A DNA stretch of 35,897 nt from an uncultured Sutterella sp. GTDB lineage: Bacteria > Pseudomonadota > Gammaproteobacteria > Burkholderiales > Burkholderiaceae_F. Below, piece after piece: positions 9,852 to 22,263 of the stretch (positions are counted from its first letter, which is position 1; each line of letters begins with the position of its first letter). Location: contig CAKQKT010000006.1 in NCBI GenBank assembly GCA_934249275.1, forward strand, positions 1 to 35,897, in the 5' to 3' direction. Below the pieces are notes generated by a model. It was given only the letters and a program-made list of their open reading frames with translations. It was not told where the DNA came from and ran no database searches. A program made the position numbers and the translations under genes.

Positions 9852-10703
9852 TCAGCGTCCGCAGGCTTCCTCGGACGCGCGCCAGACGGCAATGGCGTCC
9901 GCGGTCTGGCGGCAGTCATGCACGCGAACGACCTGAGCACCCTGCTGAACGGCCAGAAGCGCGCCGGCAACGCTGCCGACGATTCGATCGAGCGGCGCCT
10001 TCTGCCCCGTAGCCGCCCCGATGGACGACTTGCGGGAGAGCCCCATCAGATAGGGCTGACCGGATGCAACAAATCTATCCGTAGTGCCAAGCAGCTGGAA
10101 ATTCTGCTCGACGGTCTTGCCGAACCCGAAGCCCGGATCCCAGCAGATTCGGTCTGCAGAAACGCCGAGAGCCTCGAGACGGCGCTGTCGTTCCTGAAGA
10201 TATCTTTCAACATCGGCCACGACGTCTTCGTAGTCAGTGGTGAACGAACGATGCATGACGACCAGCCCGCAATCCGTAGCGGCAGCAGCCTCCATTGCCC
10301 CGGGCATTTCGAAGCCGCGAATATCGTTGAGGATGTGGGCGCCGAGCGCCGCCACCTCGGTCATGATCTCGGGCTTGGAGCTGTCGACGCTGACGATGAA
10401 TCCCTCCTTCACAAGTCGCTCGACCACGGGAATGACGCGACGGCGCTCCTCTTCGAGCGTAACGCCGGTTTCGTCAAAGCCCGGCCGCGTGGATTCGCCG
10501 CCGACGTCGATAATGTGCGCACCTTCGTCATGCATGCGGCGCGCCCAGGCAACGGCATCCTCAAGACCGTTATGCGTGCCGCCGTCGGAAAAGGAATCCG
10601 GTGTCACATTGAGAATGCCCATGATGAGCGGGTGGTGGCGATCGATCTTGAAGATCTTGGAGCCGCAGCGCCAGGTGTCGGCGCGCTCGTGAAGTTCTCT
10701 CAT
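9852..10703 (-). CDS. folP: Dihydropteroate synthase
   Basis: FolP joins p-aminobenzoate to 6-hydroxymethyl-7,8-dihydropterin diphosphate in folate synthesis and is the sulfonamide target. The 283-residue TIM-barrel protein has [13 protein letters not shown] (about residues 30-42), the [10 protein letters not shown] loop, [26 protein letters not shown] and the closing RVHDC motif, all at family spacing. It lies between ftsH and glmM, the usual order, but a strong terminator separates it from ftsH. There is no obvious promoter in the 30 nt between that terminator and the ATG, so it may depend on read-through. Confidence 0.95.
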   Translation of the reverse strand: MRELHERADTWRCGSKIFKIDRHHPLIMGILNVTPDSFSDGGTHNGLEDAVAWARRMHDEGAHIIDVGGESTRPGFDETGVTLEEERRRVIPVVERLVKEGFIVSVDSSKPEIMTEVAALGAHILNDIRGFEMPGAMEAAAATDCGLVVMHRSFTTDYEDVVADVERYLQERQRRLEALGVSADRICWDPGFGFGKTVEQNFQLLGTTDRFVASGQPYLMGLSRKSSIGAATGQKAPLDRIVGSVAGALLAVQQGAQVVRVHDCRQTADAIAVWRASEEACGR

Positions 10704-10732
10704 CTTGCTTTTATCGCTTCATTGTTTAATTG

Positions 10733-10770
10733 AAAAAAGGCTGCAGAGCCTCTCTTCTGCTCTGCAGCCT
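10733..10770 (-). terminator. Rho-independent terminator between ftsH and folP
   Basis: An 11-bp perfect stem AGGCTGCAGAG (10738-10748 with 10760-10770) with an 11-nt loop is followed on the minus strand by a run of T residues. It lies 20 nt after the ftsH stop and 30 nt before folP. Confidence 0.85.
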
Positions 10771-10789
10771 ATCTTAGCCTGTTCCGTCG

Positions 10790-12823
<2,034 letters not shown>

Positions 12824-12999
12824 AGTTTGTCTCCTGACGGCAGGCCCGAACCTGAAGTCCGGCGCCGTCATCTTCCGTAGTCGTGTTTGAAGTCCCTCGC
12901 CTCGAAAGCCTTACGGCATCGGCAAAGGCGTGATTGGCATATTTTAGCCGCTCAATCTGCGCGAATGTCGCAGCCAAACCTCTTTTGCCTGCGCCTCAT

Positions 13000-13046
13000 T
13001 GTGCGCGGAAGGGAAAAATCGTGACCGATTATTTCGGCCGCGCACA
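13000..13046 (-). repeat. Long two-tier hairpin between rlmE and ftsH
   Basis: TGTGCGCGG (13000-13008) pairs perfectly with 13038-13046, and inside it AATCG (13017-13021) pairs with CGATT around a 4-nt loop. It abuts the rlmE stop codon and lacks a T tract, so it looks more like an mRNA stabiliser or processing site than a terminator. Confidence 0.45.
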
Positions 13047-13700
13047 TTACTTGCCGGGCTTGAGCTCGCGGGCAACGAGATAGACCTCGGCCGACGTGTC
13101 GCGGGAAGCGGCCGGCTTGCGCGAATAAACCTTCTTGAAGGTCTTCTTGAGCGCTTCGACGAACTGCGAGAATCCCGAGCCTTGGAACGACTTCGTCACA
13201 AAGACGCCGTTGGGCTTGAGATGCTCGAGACAGAACTCGTGGGCAAGCTCATTGAGCAGGAGCGAGCGAGCGGCGTCGGCGGCGGCAATGCCCGAAAGAT
13301 TCGGAGCCATGTCACTTAAAACGACGTCGACCTTGTCTCCGTCGAGAATTTCTGCTAATTTGTCCGCGATTTCCTGCTCGCGGAAATCTCCCTGCAGGAA
13401 TGTCACGCCGTCGATCGGATCCATCGGCAGGATGTCCATGGCTATGATGCGGCCCTGGACACGGCCGTCCTTGTCCGACAAACGCTCGCGGACGATCTGC
13501 GTCCAGCTTCCCGGCGCTGCGCCGAGCTCAACCACGGTCATGCCGCGGCGAAGCAGATGTTCACGATCATCAAGTTCAGTCAGTTTGTAGACCGAGCGGG
13601 CACGATATCCTTCGGCCTTGGAACGCTTCACGAACGGATCATTGATATGACGTTCGATCCAGGCGCGGTTGGAGCGCAATTTTTTAGTTGCTACAGGCAT
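13047..13700 (-). CDS. rlmE: 23S rRNA 2'-O-methyltransferase RlmE (RrmJ/FtsJ)
   Basis: RlmE uses S-adenosylmethionine to methylate the 2'-OH of U2552 in the 23S A loop during late 50S assembly. The 217-residue protein has the SAM-binding loop VVELGAAPGSW (about 56-66) and the K-D-K-E catalytic tetrad in recognisable context: Lys39 in RSVYKL, Asp in LSDMAPN, Lys in VTKSFQGSG and Glu in SAEVYLV. I chose the ATG at 13700 because it gives normal length; the longer frame starting at 13769 would reach to within 11 nt of the divergent yhbY start. The rlmE-ftsH order with divergent yhbY is the standard proteobacterial arrangement. Confidence 0.94.
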   Translation of the reverse strand: MPVATKKLRSNRAWIERHINDPFVKRSKAEGYRARSVYKLTELDDREHLLRRGMTVVELGAAPGSWTQIVRERLSDKDGRVQGRIIAMDILPMDPIDGVTFLQGDFREQEIADKLAEILDGDKVDVVLSDMAPNLSGIAAADAARSLLLNELAHEFCLEHLKPNGVFVTKSFQGSGFSQFVEALKKTFKKVYSRKPAASRDTSAEVYLVARELKPGK

Positions 13701-13780
13701 TTTTTCCAGCCAACTTTGTTTATCCGCACCCCGCAGCGAACGCTTCCCATTGAAGCGACGCGGGGGCACAACTGTTTATT

Positions 13781-14314
13781 ATGAAAGAAATCATTCTCGC
13801 GCGCGATGCGCGTCTGGCCCTTCGTTCCCAGGCCCACCATCTTGACCCTGTCGTCCTTCTCGGCGCCAACGGCCTCACCGACGCCGTTCTGCACGAAATC
13901 GACCGTGCTCTCAACGACCACGAACTCATCAAGGTTCGCGTTCCGTCCGACGACCGCGAAGAACTTCAGTCCATCTACGCTGAGATCGCCGAAAAGCTTG
14001 GCGCCGCACGCGTCCAGATGATCGGCAAGCTTCTCATCTTCTGGCGTCCAGCCGATGAAAGCGAACGCCTTGATCCGGACGAGGCCGCACGCGTCGCCAT
14101 TCTCGCCATGAAGACCGCCTCGATCGCCGGCAAGAAGGAAGCCGAGTCGGCTCCCGCCAAGCGCGTTCCGCTCAAGGCCGCCGCCAAGCCCGCCAAGAAG
14201 GTTGCCTCCAAGAAGCCCGGCGAAAAGAAAAAGAAGGCCGCCGCTCCGATTCCCGTCCGCTCCCGTTCCAAGAAGAACCGCGTGACGAAGAAGGGCGCAG
14301 GCTCCCGCTCCTAA
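13781..14314 (+). CDS. yhbY: YhbY-type ribosome assembly RNA-binding protein with Lys/Ala tail
   Basis: Residues 1-97 are a CRS1/YhbY (CRM) domain with the LGANGLTDAVLHEID segment (GxxG loop) and the closing IGKLLIFWRP. E. coli YhbY is about 97 residues and associates with pre-50S particles. This protein is 177 residues: about 75 extra residues form a Lys/Ala/Pro-rich, strongly basic tail that is probably disordered and binds RNA. The tail has normal codon use, and the gene ends at a clear terminator, so it is not a fusion artefact. It is divergent from rlmE, another 50S maturation factor, with about 80 bp between the starts. Confidence 0.9.
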   Translation: MKEIILARDARLALRSQAHHLDPVVLLGANGLTDAVLHEIDRALNDHELIKVRVPSDDREELQSIYAEIAEKLGAARVQMIGKLLIFWRPADESERLDPDEAARVAILAMKTASIAGKKEAESAPAKRVPLKAAAKPAKKVASKKPGEKKKKAAAPIPVRSRSKKNRVTKKGAGSRS

Positions 14315-14344
14315 GCGAAGGCCTCCCGGAGCCAGGCACCGAAC

Positions 14345-14376
14345 AAAAGAGCGCAGTCATACGGCTGCGCTCTTTT
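14345..14376. terminator. Terminator between yhbY and greA
   Basis: A 12-bp stem AAAAGAGCGCAG (14345-14356 with 14365-14376), an 8-nt loop and a following T run form a strong hairpin. The A-rich left arm lets it also serve the convergent greA transcript. Confidence 0.88.
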
Positions 14377-14402
14377 TTATTCAGGGCTTCGAAGAATCCG
14401 AA

Positions 14403-14885
14403 TCAGATGTATTCGACGGATTCGATTTCGTAGGAGACGAGTCCCTTGGGTGCCATGAACTGGACGCTGTCGCCCTCGAACTTGCCGATGAGCGCTCGGG
14501 CAATCGGAGAGGAAACCGAAATGCGGTTTTCCTTGATGTCGGCTTCGTCGTCGCCGACGATCTGGTACGTCACGCTCACATCATCCTCTTCGTCATAGAG
14601 ACCGACCGTTGCGCCGAAAACGATGCGTTCGCCGGCATTAACAGTCTTCGGATCAATGATCTGAAGAGCGGGAATCTTGCCTTCGAGCTCGGCGATGCGG
14701 CCTTCAATGTGCCCCTGTTCTTCACGAGCGGCGTCGTACTCGGCGTTTTCGGAAAGGTCGCCCTTTTCACGGGCTTCGGCAATGGCGGCCACCACGTTCG
14801 GGCGGGCAACTTTCTTGAGATAGTCAAGTTCGGCCTTCAGCTTTTCAGCGCCTCGGGTCGTAATGGGAATTCGGGTCGAGATCAT
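14403..14885 (-). CDS. greA: Transcription elongation factor GreA
   Basis: GreA enters the secondary channel of RNA polymerase and stimulates cleavage of backtracked transcripts. The 160-residue product has the N-terminal antiparallel coiled coil with [12 protein letters not shown] (acidic tip residues of the [15 protein letters not shown] motif), followed by the FKBP-like C-terminal domain ending in [10 protein letters not shown]. The ATG at 14885 gives the family's normal length; the frame stays open further upstream but that part covers an intergenic hairpin. It is last in the carA-gmhA-carB-greA run, 140 nt after the carB stop. Confidence 0.95.
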   Translation of the reverse strand: MISTRIPITTRGAEKLKAELDYLKKVARPNVVAAIAEAREKGDLSENAEYDAAREEQGHIEGRIAELEGKIPALQIIDPKTVNAGERIVFGATVGLYDEEDDVSVTYQIVGDDEADIKENRISVSSPIARALIGKFEGDSVQFMAPKGLVSYEIESVEYI

Positions 14886-14924
14886 GTTGTCAATTCTCGA
14901 AAAGAGAAACTCTGAATGAATTGA

Positions 14925-14956
14925 AACGTCCGGCGAGACGATGCTCGCCGGACGTT
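14925..14956 (-). repeat. 13-bp hairpin between carB and greA
   Basis: AACGTCCGGCGAG (14925-14937) pairs perfectly with 14944-14956 around a 6-nt loop. On the minus strand the stem is followed by TCAATTC, not a clean T run, so it may be a partial terminator of carB or a greA leader structure. Confidence 0.5.
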
Positions 14957-15025
14957 CTAGAAAATCCGGACGGTCGGGCCGCACATCGGCAGCCCGGTCT
15001 GTGTGGCGTTAGTTTACCAAATCCG

Positions 15026-18250
<3,225 letters not shown>

Positions 18251-18253
18251 GTT

Positions 18254-18844
18254 TTACTCGTAGTTTTGCCCATCGAGCCTTCTTTCAATCAGCTCGATAA
18301 GGATGTGGATGCACTTGATGTGAAGCTCCTGCACGCGGTCGGCCCAGCGTCCGGCCGGGGTCACGATCGCCACGTCGGCGAGTTCCGTGATGGGCGTGTT
18401 GTCCTTGCCCGTCAGCGCCACGACCTTGACGCCCTTCCTGCGGGCGGCCTCGGCCGCCTTGACGACATTGCGGCTCGTGCCGGACGTGGTAATGGCAAGA
18501 AGCACGTCTCCCTTTCGGCCGTGCGCCTCGACATAGCGTGCGAAGACTTCCTCGTAGCCGTAGTCGTTGCCGACGCAGGCCATGTGGGAAACATCGGAAA
18601 TAGCAAGCGCGGCGTAAGGACGGCGGTTGCTGCGGTAGCGGCCCGTCATCTCCTCGGCGAAGTGCATGGCGTCGCAAAGGCTGCCGCCGTTGCCGCAGCT
18701 CATCACCTTGCCGTCGCCCTCGACGGCATCCGCCATGAGATTGGCCGCCGCCACGACGGCATTGATCGTCTTGTCATTGGCGATCAGAGCGTCAAGCGCA
18801 TTTCGCGCGTCATTCAGCGCGGCCAGAACGTTTGCTTTTTCCAT
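18254..18844 (-). CDS. gmhA: Phosphoheptose isomerase (SIS domain)
   Basis: GmhA converts sedoheptulose-7-phosphate to D-glycero-D-manno-heptose-7-phosphate, the first step toward ADP-heptose for the LPS inner core. The 196-residue SIS-domain protein matches GmhA throughout: [58 protein letters not shown] and [19 protein letters not shown]. The substrate-binding SGTS loop has Thr where E. coli has Asn (SGNS). An AGAGGA ribosome binding site precedes the ATG by 6 nt. It sits between carA (39 nt upstream) and carB (3 nt downstream) on the same strand, an unexpected location. The related DnaA-initiator protein DiaA is the main alternative, but the heptose-isomerase signature is stronger. Confidence 0.88.
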   Translation of the reverse strand: MEKANVLAALNDARNALDALIANDKTINAVVAAANLMADAVEGDGKVMSCGNGGSLCDAMHFAEEMTGRYRSNRRPYAALAISDVSHMACVGNDYGYEEVFARYVEAHGRKGDVLLAITTSGTSRNVVKAAEAARRKGVKVVALTGKDNTPITELADVAIVTPAGRWADRVQELHIKCIHILIELIERRLDGQNYE

Positions 18845-18883
18845 GTTGGTCCTCTTTGAGTCTTTGCGGAGCTCATGGGACGG

Positions 18884-20071
18884 TCAGGCTGCGCGATGCT
18901 TCTCGATCAGTTCACGGAAGTGGTCAAAAAGCGGGGCGATGTCATGAGGCCCGGGGCTTGCCTCAGGATGTCCCTGAAAGCAGAAGGCCGGCGCATCTGT
19001 GAGTTCGAAGCCCTGCAGCGAACCGTCGAAGAGCGATTCGTGTGTCGGCACGGCGTTGACGGGAAGCGTCTTGGCATCCACGGCAAAACCATGATTCTGG
19101 CTTGTAATGTACACGTGTCGCGTTCGCAAATCCACCACCGGGTGATTTGCGCCGTGATGACCGAACTTCATCTTGAGCGTCTTGGCGCCGACGGCAAGGC
19201 CCATGATCTGGTGACCCAGGCAAATGCCGAAGAGCGGAATCTTTTTGGCGATGAGCGTTTGTGCGGCCTTGATGGCGTACGTACAGGGCGCCGGGTCGCC
19301 GGGGCCGTTCGAAAGAAAGACGCCGTCCGGATTCATGGCCAGCACTTCCTCGACCGGAGTCTGGGCGGGAACCACGGTTACGCGCATGCCGCGTTCGACG
19401 AGCATGCGAAGAATATTGGTCTTGACGCCGAAGTCGTATGCAACGACGTGATAGGGCAGAGAAGCCGGCGTCACGAAGCCGGGCTTTCCGTCGGAAGCCT
19501 TCATGCTGAAGGCGCCCTCGCTCCATTCATGCGAAGCTTTGCAGGTCACGACCTTGGCAAGATCCTGGCCGGCCATGCCCTTCCAGGCGGCGACAGCCTT
19601 TCGGCCCTCAGCGATCTCGTCCTCGGAAAGCTTTCCGGACCGAGCCGTGACAATGACGCCGGCCTGTGCGCCCTTGGTGCGCAAAATGCGGACAAGACGG
19701 CGAGTATCCACGCCGGCAATGGCGGGGACGCCCTGTTCTGCAAGATACTCCGGCAGAGACTTTTGACCGCGGAAATTGGAATAAACGGCAGGAATGTCGC
19801 GAACGACAAGGCCTGCCGCATGAACAGCGGATCCGCCTTCGCAGTCCTGATCATTAACGCCGACATTGCCCACATGAGAGCCTGTGAGCGTAACGATCTG
19901 GCCGGTATACGAAGGATCCGTCAGGACCTCCTGATACCCGGTCATCGCTGTATTGAACACGACTTCGGCGACGTTGCTGACGTCTGCACCGAAGCTGCGG
20001 CCGAGGAGCACCGTGCCGTCCGCAAGAATGAGTGCGGCTTCCGGACGCGGATCTTGGAAGAGAGAGTGCAT
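18884..20071 (-). CDS. carA: Carbamoyl-phosphate synthase small subunit
   Basis: CarA is the class I glutamine amidotransferase subunit that hydrolyses glutamine and channels ammonia to CarB. The 395-residue protein has the N-terminal CPSase domain ([29 protein letters not shown]) and the C-terminal amidotransferase with the nucleophile elbow FGICLGHQ and the catalytic His-Glu pair in GHPEASPG. The segment usually written LTYPHIGN reads LTGSHVGN here, a mild divergence. It begins the carA-gmhA-carB-greA cluster. The 270-bp region before it holds only weak promoter-like elements. Confidence 0.96.
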   Translation of the reverse strand: MHSLFQDPRPEAALILADGTVLLGRSFGADVSNVAEVVFNTAMTGYQEVLTDPSYTGQIVTLTGSHVGNVGVNDQDCEGGSAVHAAGLVVRDIPAVYSNFRGQKSLPEYLAEQGVPAIAGVDTRRLVRILRTKGAQAGVIVTARSGKLSEDEIAEGRKAVAAWKGMAGQDLAKVVTCKASHEWSEGAFSMKASDGKPGFVTPASLPYHVVAYDFGVKTNILRMLVERGMRVTVVPAQTPVEEVLAMNPDGVFLSNGPGDPAPCTYAIKAAQTLIAKKIPLFGICLGHQIMGLAVGAKTLKMKFGHHGANHPVVDLRTRHVYITSQNHGFAVDAKTLPVNAVPTHESLFDGSLQGFELTDAPAFCFQGHPEASPGPHDIAPLFDHFRELIEKHRAA

Positions 20072-20341
20072 CTGATTGTCTCGAGGCTCTTTTTTATTCT
20101 TCCCCTATTGTCTAGCTGAGCCGATAGCGACAAACGGGTTTCTGAGTTCTGTCATTCTATGGGCGGTAAGTCCCCTTTTTATGACAGTCGTCTGAGCAGA
20201 AAACCCTAGCCGCATTGTCCGAAATCTGAGGATTCGAAAGTAATTTCTTTTCGTCCTAAAACTGTTCAACAACAGAAGAAATTGGCGACAAATGCACTCT
20301 TTTTGCCGCCGATGGCCGACCCCTCGATTCTTTCAAAAAAA
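20072..20341. other. Gene-free region between recR and carA
   Basis: These 270 bases contain no convincing gene, tRNA or strong terminator. On the minus strand a small CTGTT-GTTG-AACAG hairpin followed by TTTT (20262-20275) might weakly end the recR transcript. A TTGAAC element lies there but has no good -10 partner. A carA promoter must lie here unless carA is read through from recR. Confidence 0.4.
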
Positions 20342-20962
20342 TCAGGCGTCCCGTCGGGCGTACACCGCATTGGCGATGGTGCTTAAATCCGTGTACTCGA
20401 TTTCAATGCCCGCCGGCAGGCCTCTCGCAAGCCGCGTGACGCGAAGCTGCGGCCATCGCTTCTTGAATGCGTCGATAAGGTAGTAGGCGGTTGCATCGCC
20501 TTCTGGCGTATAGCTCATTGCGATGACGACTTCGCGCAGCACGCCTTCCTCCACGCCGGCGCCGACACGCTTCAGAAGCAGCGGCATTCCGATTTCAGCC
20601 GGACCTATGCCGTTCACCGGGCTCAAGCGTCCGGAAAGAACGAAGTAATATCCCGGCCAGGAAAGAGAGGCATCGAGCGCCATCTGATCGGCCGTGCTTT
20701 CCACGACGCACAAGAGTCCGCTGTCCCGCTCCTCGTCCAGACACACCGGGCAGATGTCTCCTTCGGTGAAGGTGTTGCAGAGGCGGCATCGGCTGACACC
20801 GTGCCGAACCCGATCAAGCGCCTGAGAGAGTTCGTCGAGCGAATCGTCACGATTTTGCAAAAGATGGAAAGCCGCGCGTTGGGCGGACCGAGGTCCGAAG
20901 CCCGGCAGCTTTCCAAGAGCCTCAACGAGTTTCTGAACCGCAGGTGAAAGTCGAATGCTCAT
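20342..20962 (-). CDS. recR: Recombination mediator protein RecR
   Basis: RecR works with RecO (and RecF) to load RecA onto SSB-coated single strands in gap repair. The 206-residue protein has the N-terminal helix-hairpin-helix (LGKLPGFGPRSAQRAAFHLL), a four-cysteine zinc finger (Cys59, Cys62, Cys71, Cys74), a Toprim domain (LLCVVESTADQMALD, then FVLSGRLSPVNGIGP) and a C-terminal ATYYLID-like segment (ATAYYLID). The ATG at 20962 gives family length and lies 5 nt after the modD stop, implying coupled translation. Conserved gene order would put recR directly after ybaB; modD intervenes. Confidence 0.95.
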   Translation of the reverse strand: MSIRLSPAVQKLVEALGKLPGFGPRSAQRAAFHLLQNRDDSLDELSQALDRVRHGVSRCRLCNTFTEGDICPVCLDEERDSGLLCVVESTADQMALDASLSWPGYYFVLSGRLSPVNGIGPAEIGMPLLLKRVGAGVEEGVLREVVIAMSYTPEGDATAYYLIDAFKKRWPQLRVTRLARGLPAGIEIEYTDLSTIANAVYARRDA

Positions 20963-20967
20963 AGCTT

Positions 20968-21804
20968 TTATGCCGCAGGCAAAAATTGCATCTTGATGTC
21001 GGCAGGCTTGCCGAAATAGGGCCAGCTCGTCACGAGAACATCGCAGCCGGCATCCGCATACTCCGCTACGTTCTCGCCATTGACGCCGCCGGCCGCATTG
21101 ATGATGACGGCCGGATGAGCCGCCTTCACTTCGCGCACGAAGGCGGCAAGGACTTCCGGAGAAAAGCGTTCGCACTGGATGACGTGCACGCCCTGATCGG
21201 CCCAGAACATGCCGTCCTCAGGCGTATCAACCTCAACACATACCTTGCGTTCGGGCTCCATCATCATGAGTCTTTGGACAGCCTGAACAGGATCGTCCGA
21301 AAGCACCCGGTGCTGGTCAAAGACAAGAATCGAGTCGGAGAGGCTGGCACGGTGAATGATGCCGCCGCCCGCGCGCAGGCCGACGATCGAGATAATCTTG
21401 CCGCCTGGAAAGTGCTTGCGGGTTCCCGCCACTTGAATGCGCTCGCAGCGGCTTTGGGCAATGCTCACCATATGGTGCGTGCGCCGCGCAATGCCCGTGG
21501 CGTATTCCATGACGCACTGAGCGATCTTGTAGGACGCATGCAGCTGCTCGGGCGTCCCCGAGGCACGCAAAACGGGCGTGTTCATGAGCACGTGATCGCC
21601 GTCCGCGTGAAGCTTCTCGGTTTTGAGGCCCACGGTCTGGAATATGCGCTCGGCGATGTCAATGCCGGCAACAATGCCGGTCTGCTTTGGCCATGCAGTG
21701 ACAAGACAATCGCCCCGAAGGCCCATGCCTTCGGTCGTGACGTCATGGAGAGCCCAGTCGCTCTCCAGAAGAGAATCAATAAAGGACTGAGGTACACGCA
21801 GCAT
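20968..21804 (-). CDS. modD: ModD-like NadC-family phosphoribosyltransferase
   Basis: This 278-residue protein resembles nicotinate-nucleotide pyrophosphorylase (NadC) but more closely the ModD branch. Features include DVTTEGM near the N-terminus, ATGIARRTHHMV, the GTRKHFPGGK region, GGGIIHRASLSDSILVFDQH and the barrel end INAAGGVNGENVAEYADAGCDVLVTS. ModD proteins are usually encoded with molybdate-transport genes and their reaction is not established; none of those genes is here. The ATG at 21804 is preferred because GAGGAG lies 9 nt upstream and it gives family length; a GTG at 21885 would add 27 residues and overlap a hairpin. It sits between ybaB and recR. NadC itself is the alternative call. 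Confidence 0.78.
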   Translation of the reverse strand: MLRVPQSFIDSLLESDWALHDVTTEGMGLRGDCLVTAWPKQTGIVAGIDIAERIFQTVGLKTEKLHADGDHVLMNTPVLRASGTPEQLHASYKIAQCVMEYATGIARRTHHMVSIAQSRCERIQVAGTRKHFPGGKIISIVGLRAGGGIIHRASLSDSILVFDQHRVLSDDPVQAVQRLMMMEPERKVCVEVDTPEDGMFWADQGVHVIQCERFSPEVLAAFVREVKAAHPAVIINAAGGVNGENVAEYADAGCDVLVTSWPYFGKPADIKMQFLPAA

Positions 21805-21830
21805 CTCGCGGCACTCCTCTAGAAAGACAA

Positions 21831-21861
21831 CAGCCGCCGACCCTTGCGGCATCGACGGCTG
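21831..21861 (-). repeat. GCAA-capped hairpin in front of modD
   Basis: CAGCCG pairs with CGGCTG and the stem continues through a G-T wobble and CGA/TCG to a CC-GCAA-GG tip. On the minus strand it is followed by TTGTCTTT and then modD's ribosome binding site. It may be a weak terminator of dnaX-ybaB or an attenuator of modD-recR. Confidence 0.45.
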
Positions 21862-21893
21862 ATTGAATGTCGGTTGTCTGATCACTTAGAAAA

Positions 21894-22229
21894 TCAGAAC
21901 GGCAGCTTCATGCCCGGAGGAAGCGGAACTTCCTTGCGCATGCGCTCTTCGGAAACTTCCGCGAGACGGTTCTGCGCGTTGTTGAAGGCGAGCTGAACCA
22001 GATCTTCAAGCATTTCGACATCGTCCGGGCTCACGGCCGACGGATCGATGGAAATGCGCACGCACTGGTGCTTGCCGTTGATTCGGACCTTGACGGCGCC
22101 ACTGCCGGCTTCACCGTCGATTTCCATTGTAGCGATTTCTTCCTGCACCTTGGCAAGCTTGGCCTGCATCTTCTGAGCCTGAGCCATGAGGCCGCCCATG
22201 TTGCCCATGCCACCGCCGAATCCACGCAT
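21894..22229 (-). CDS. ybaB: Nucleoid-associated protein, YbaB/EbfC family
   Basis: YbaB/EbfC proteins are small dimeric DNA-binding proteins encoded next to dnaX in most bacteria. The 111-residue protein has a glycine/methionine-rich N-terminus (MRGFGGGMGNMGGLMAQAQKMQ), a long helix, the strand VKVRINGKHQCVRISIDPS and the C-terminal helix ending in MKLPF, all typical. It starts 34 nt downstream of the end of the tau reading frame and is probably cotranscribed with dnaX. Confidence 0.93.
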   Translation of the reverse strand: MRGFGGGMGNMGGLMAQAQKMQAKLAKVQEEIATMEIDGEAGSGAVKVRINGKHQCVRISIDPSAVSPDDVEMLEDLVQLAFNNAQNRLAEVSEERMRKEVPLPPGMKLPF

Positions 22230-22263
22230 ATTGTGTTCCTTTATTCAGTAAATCAGTAACCCG

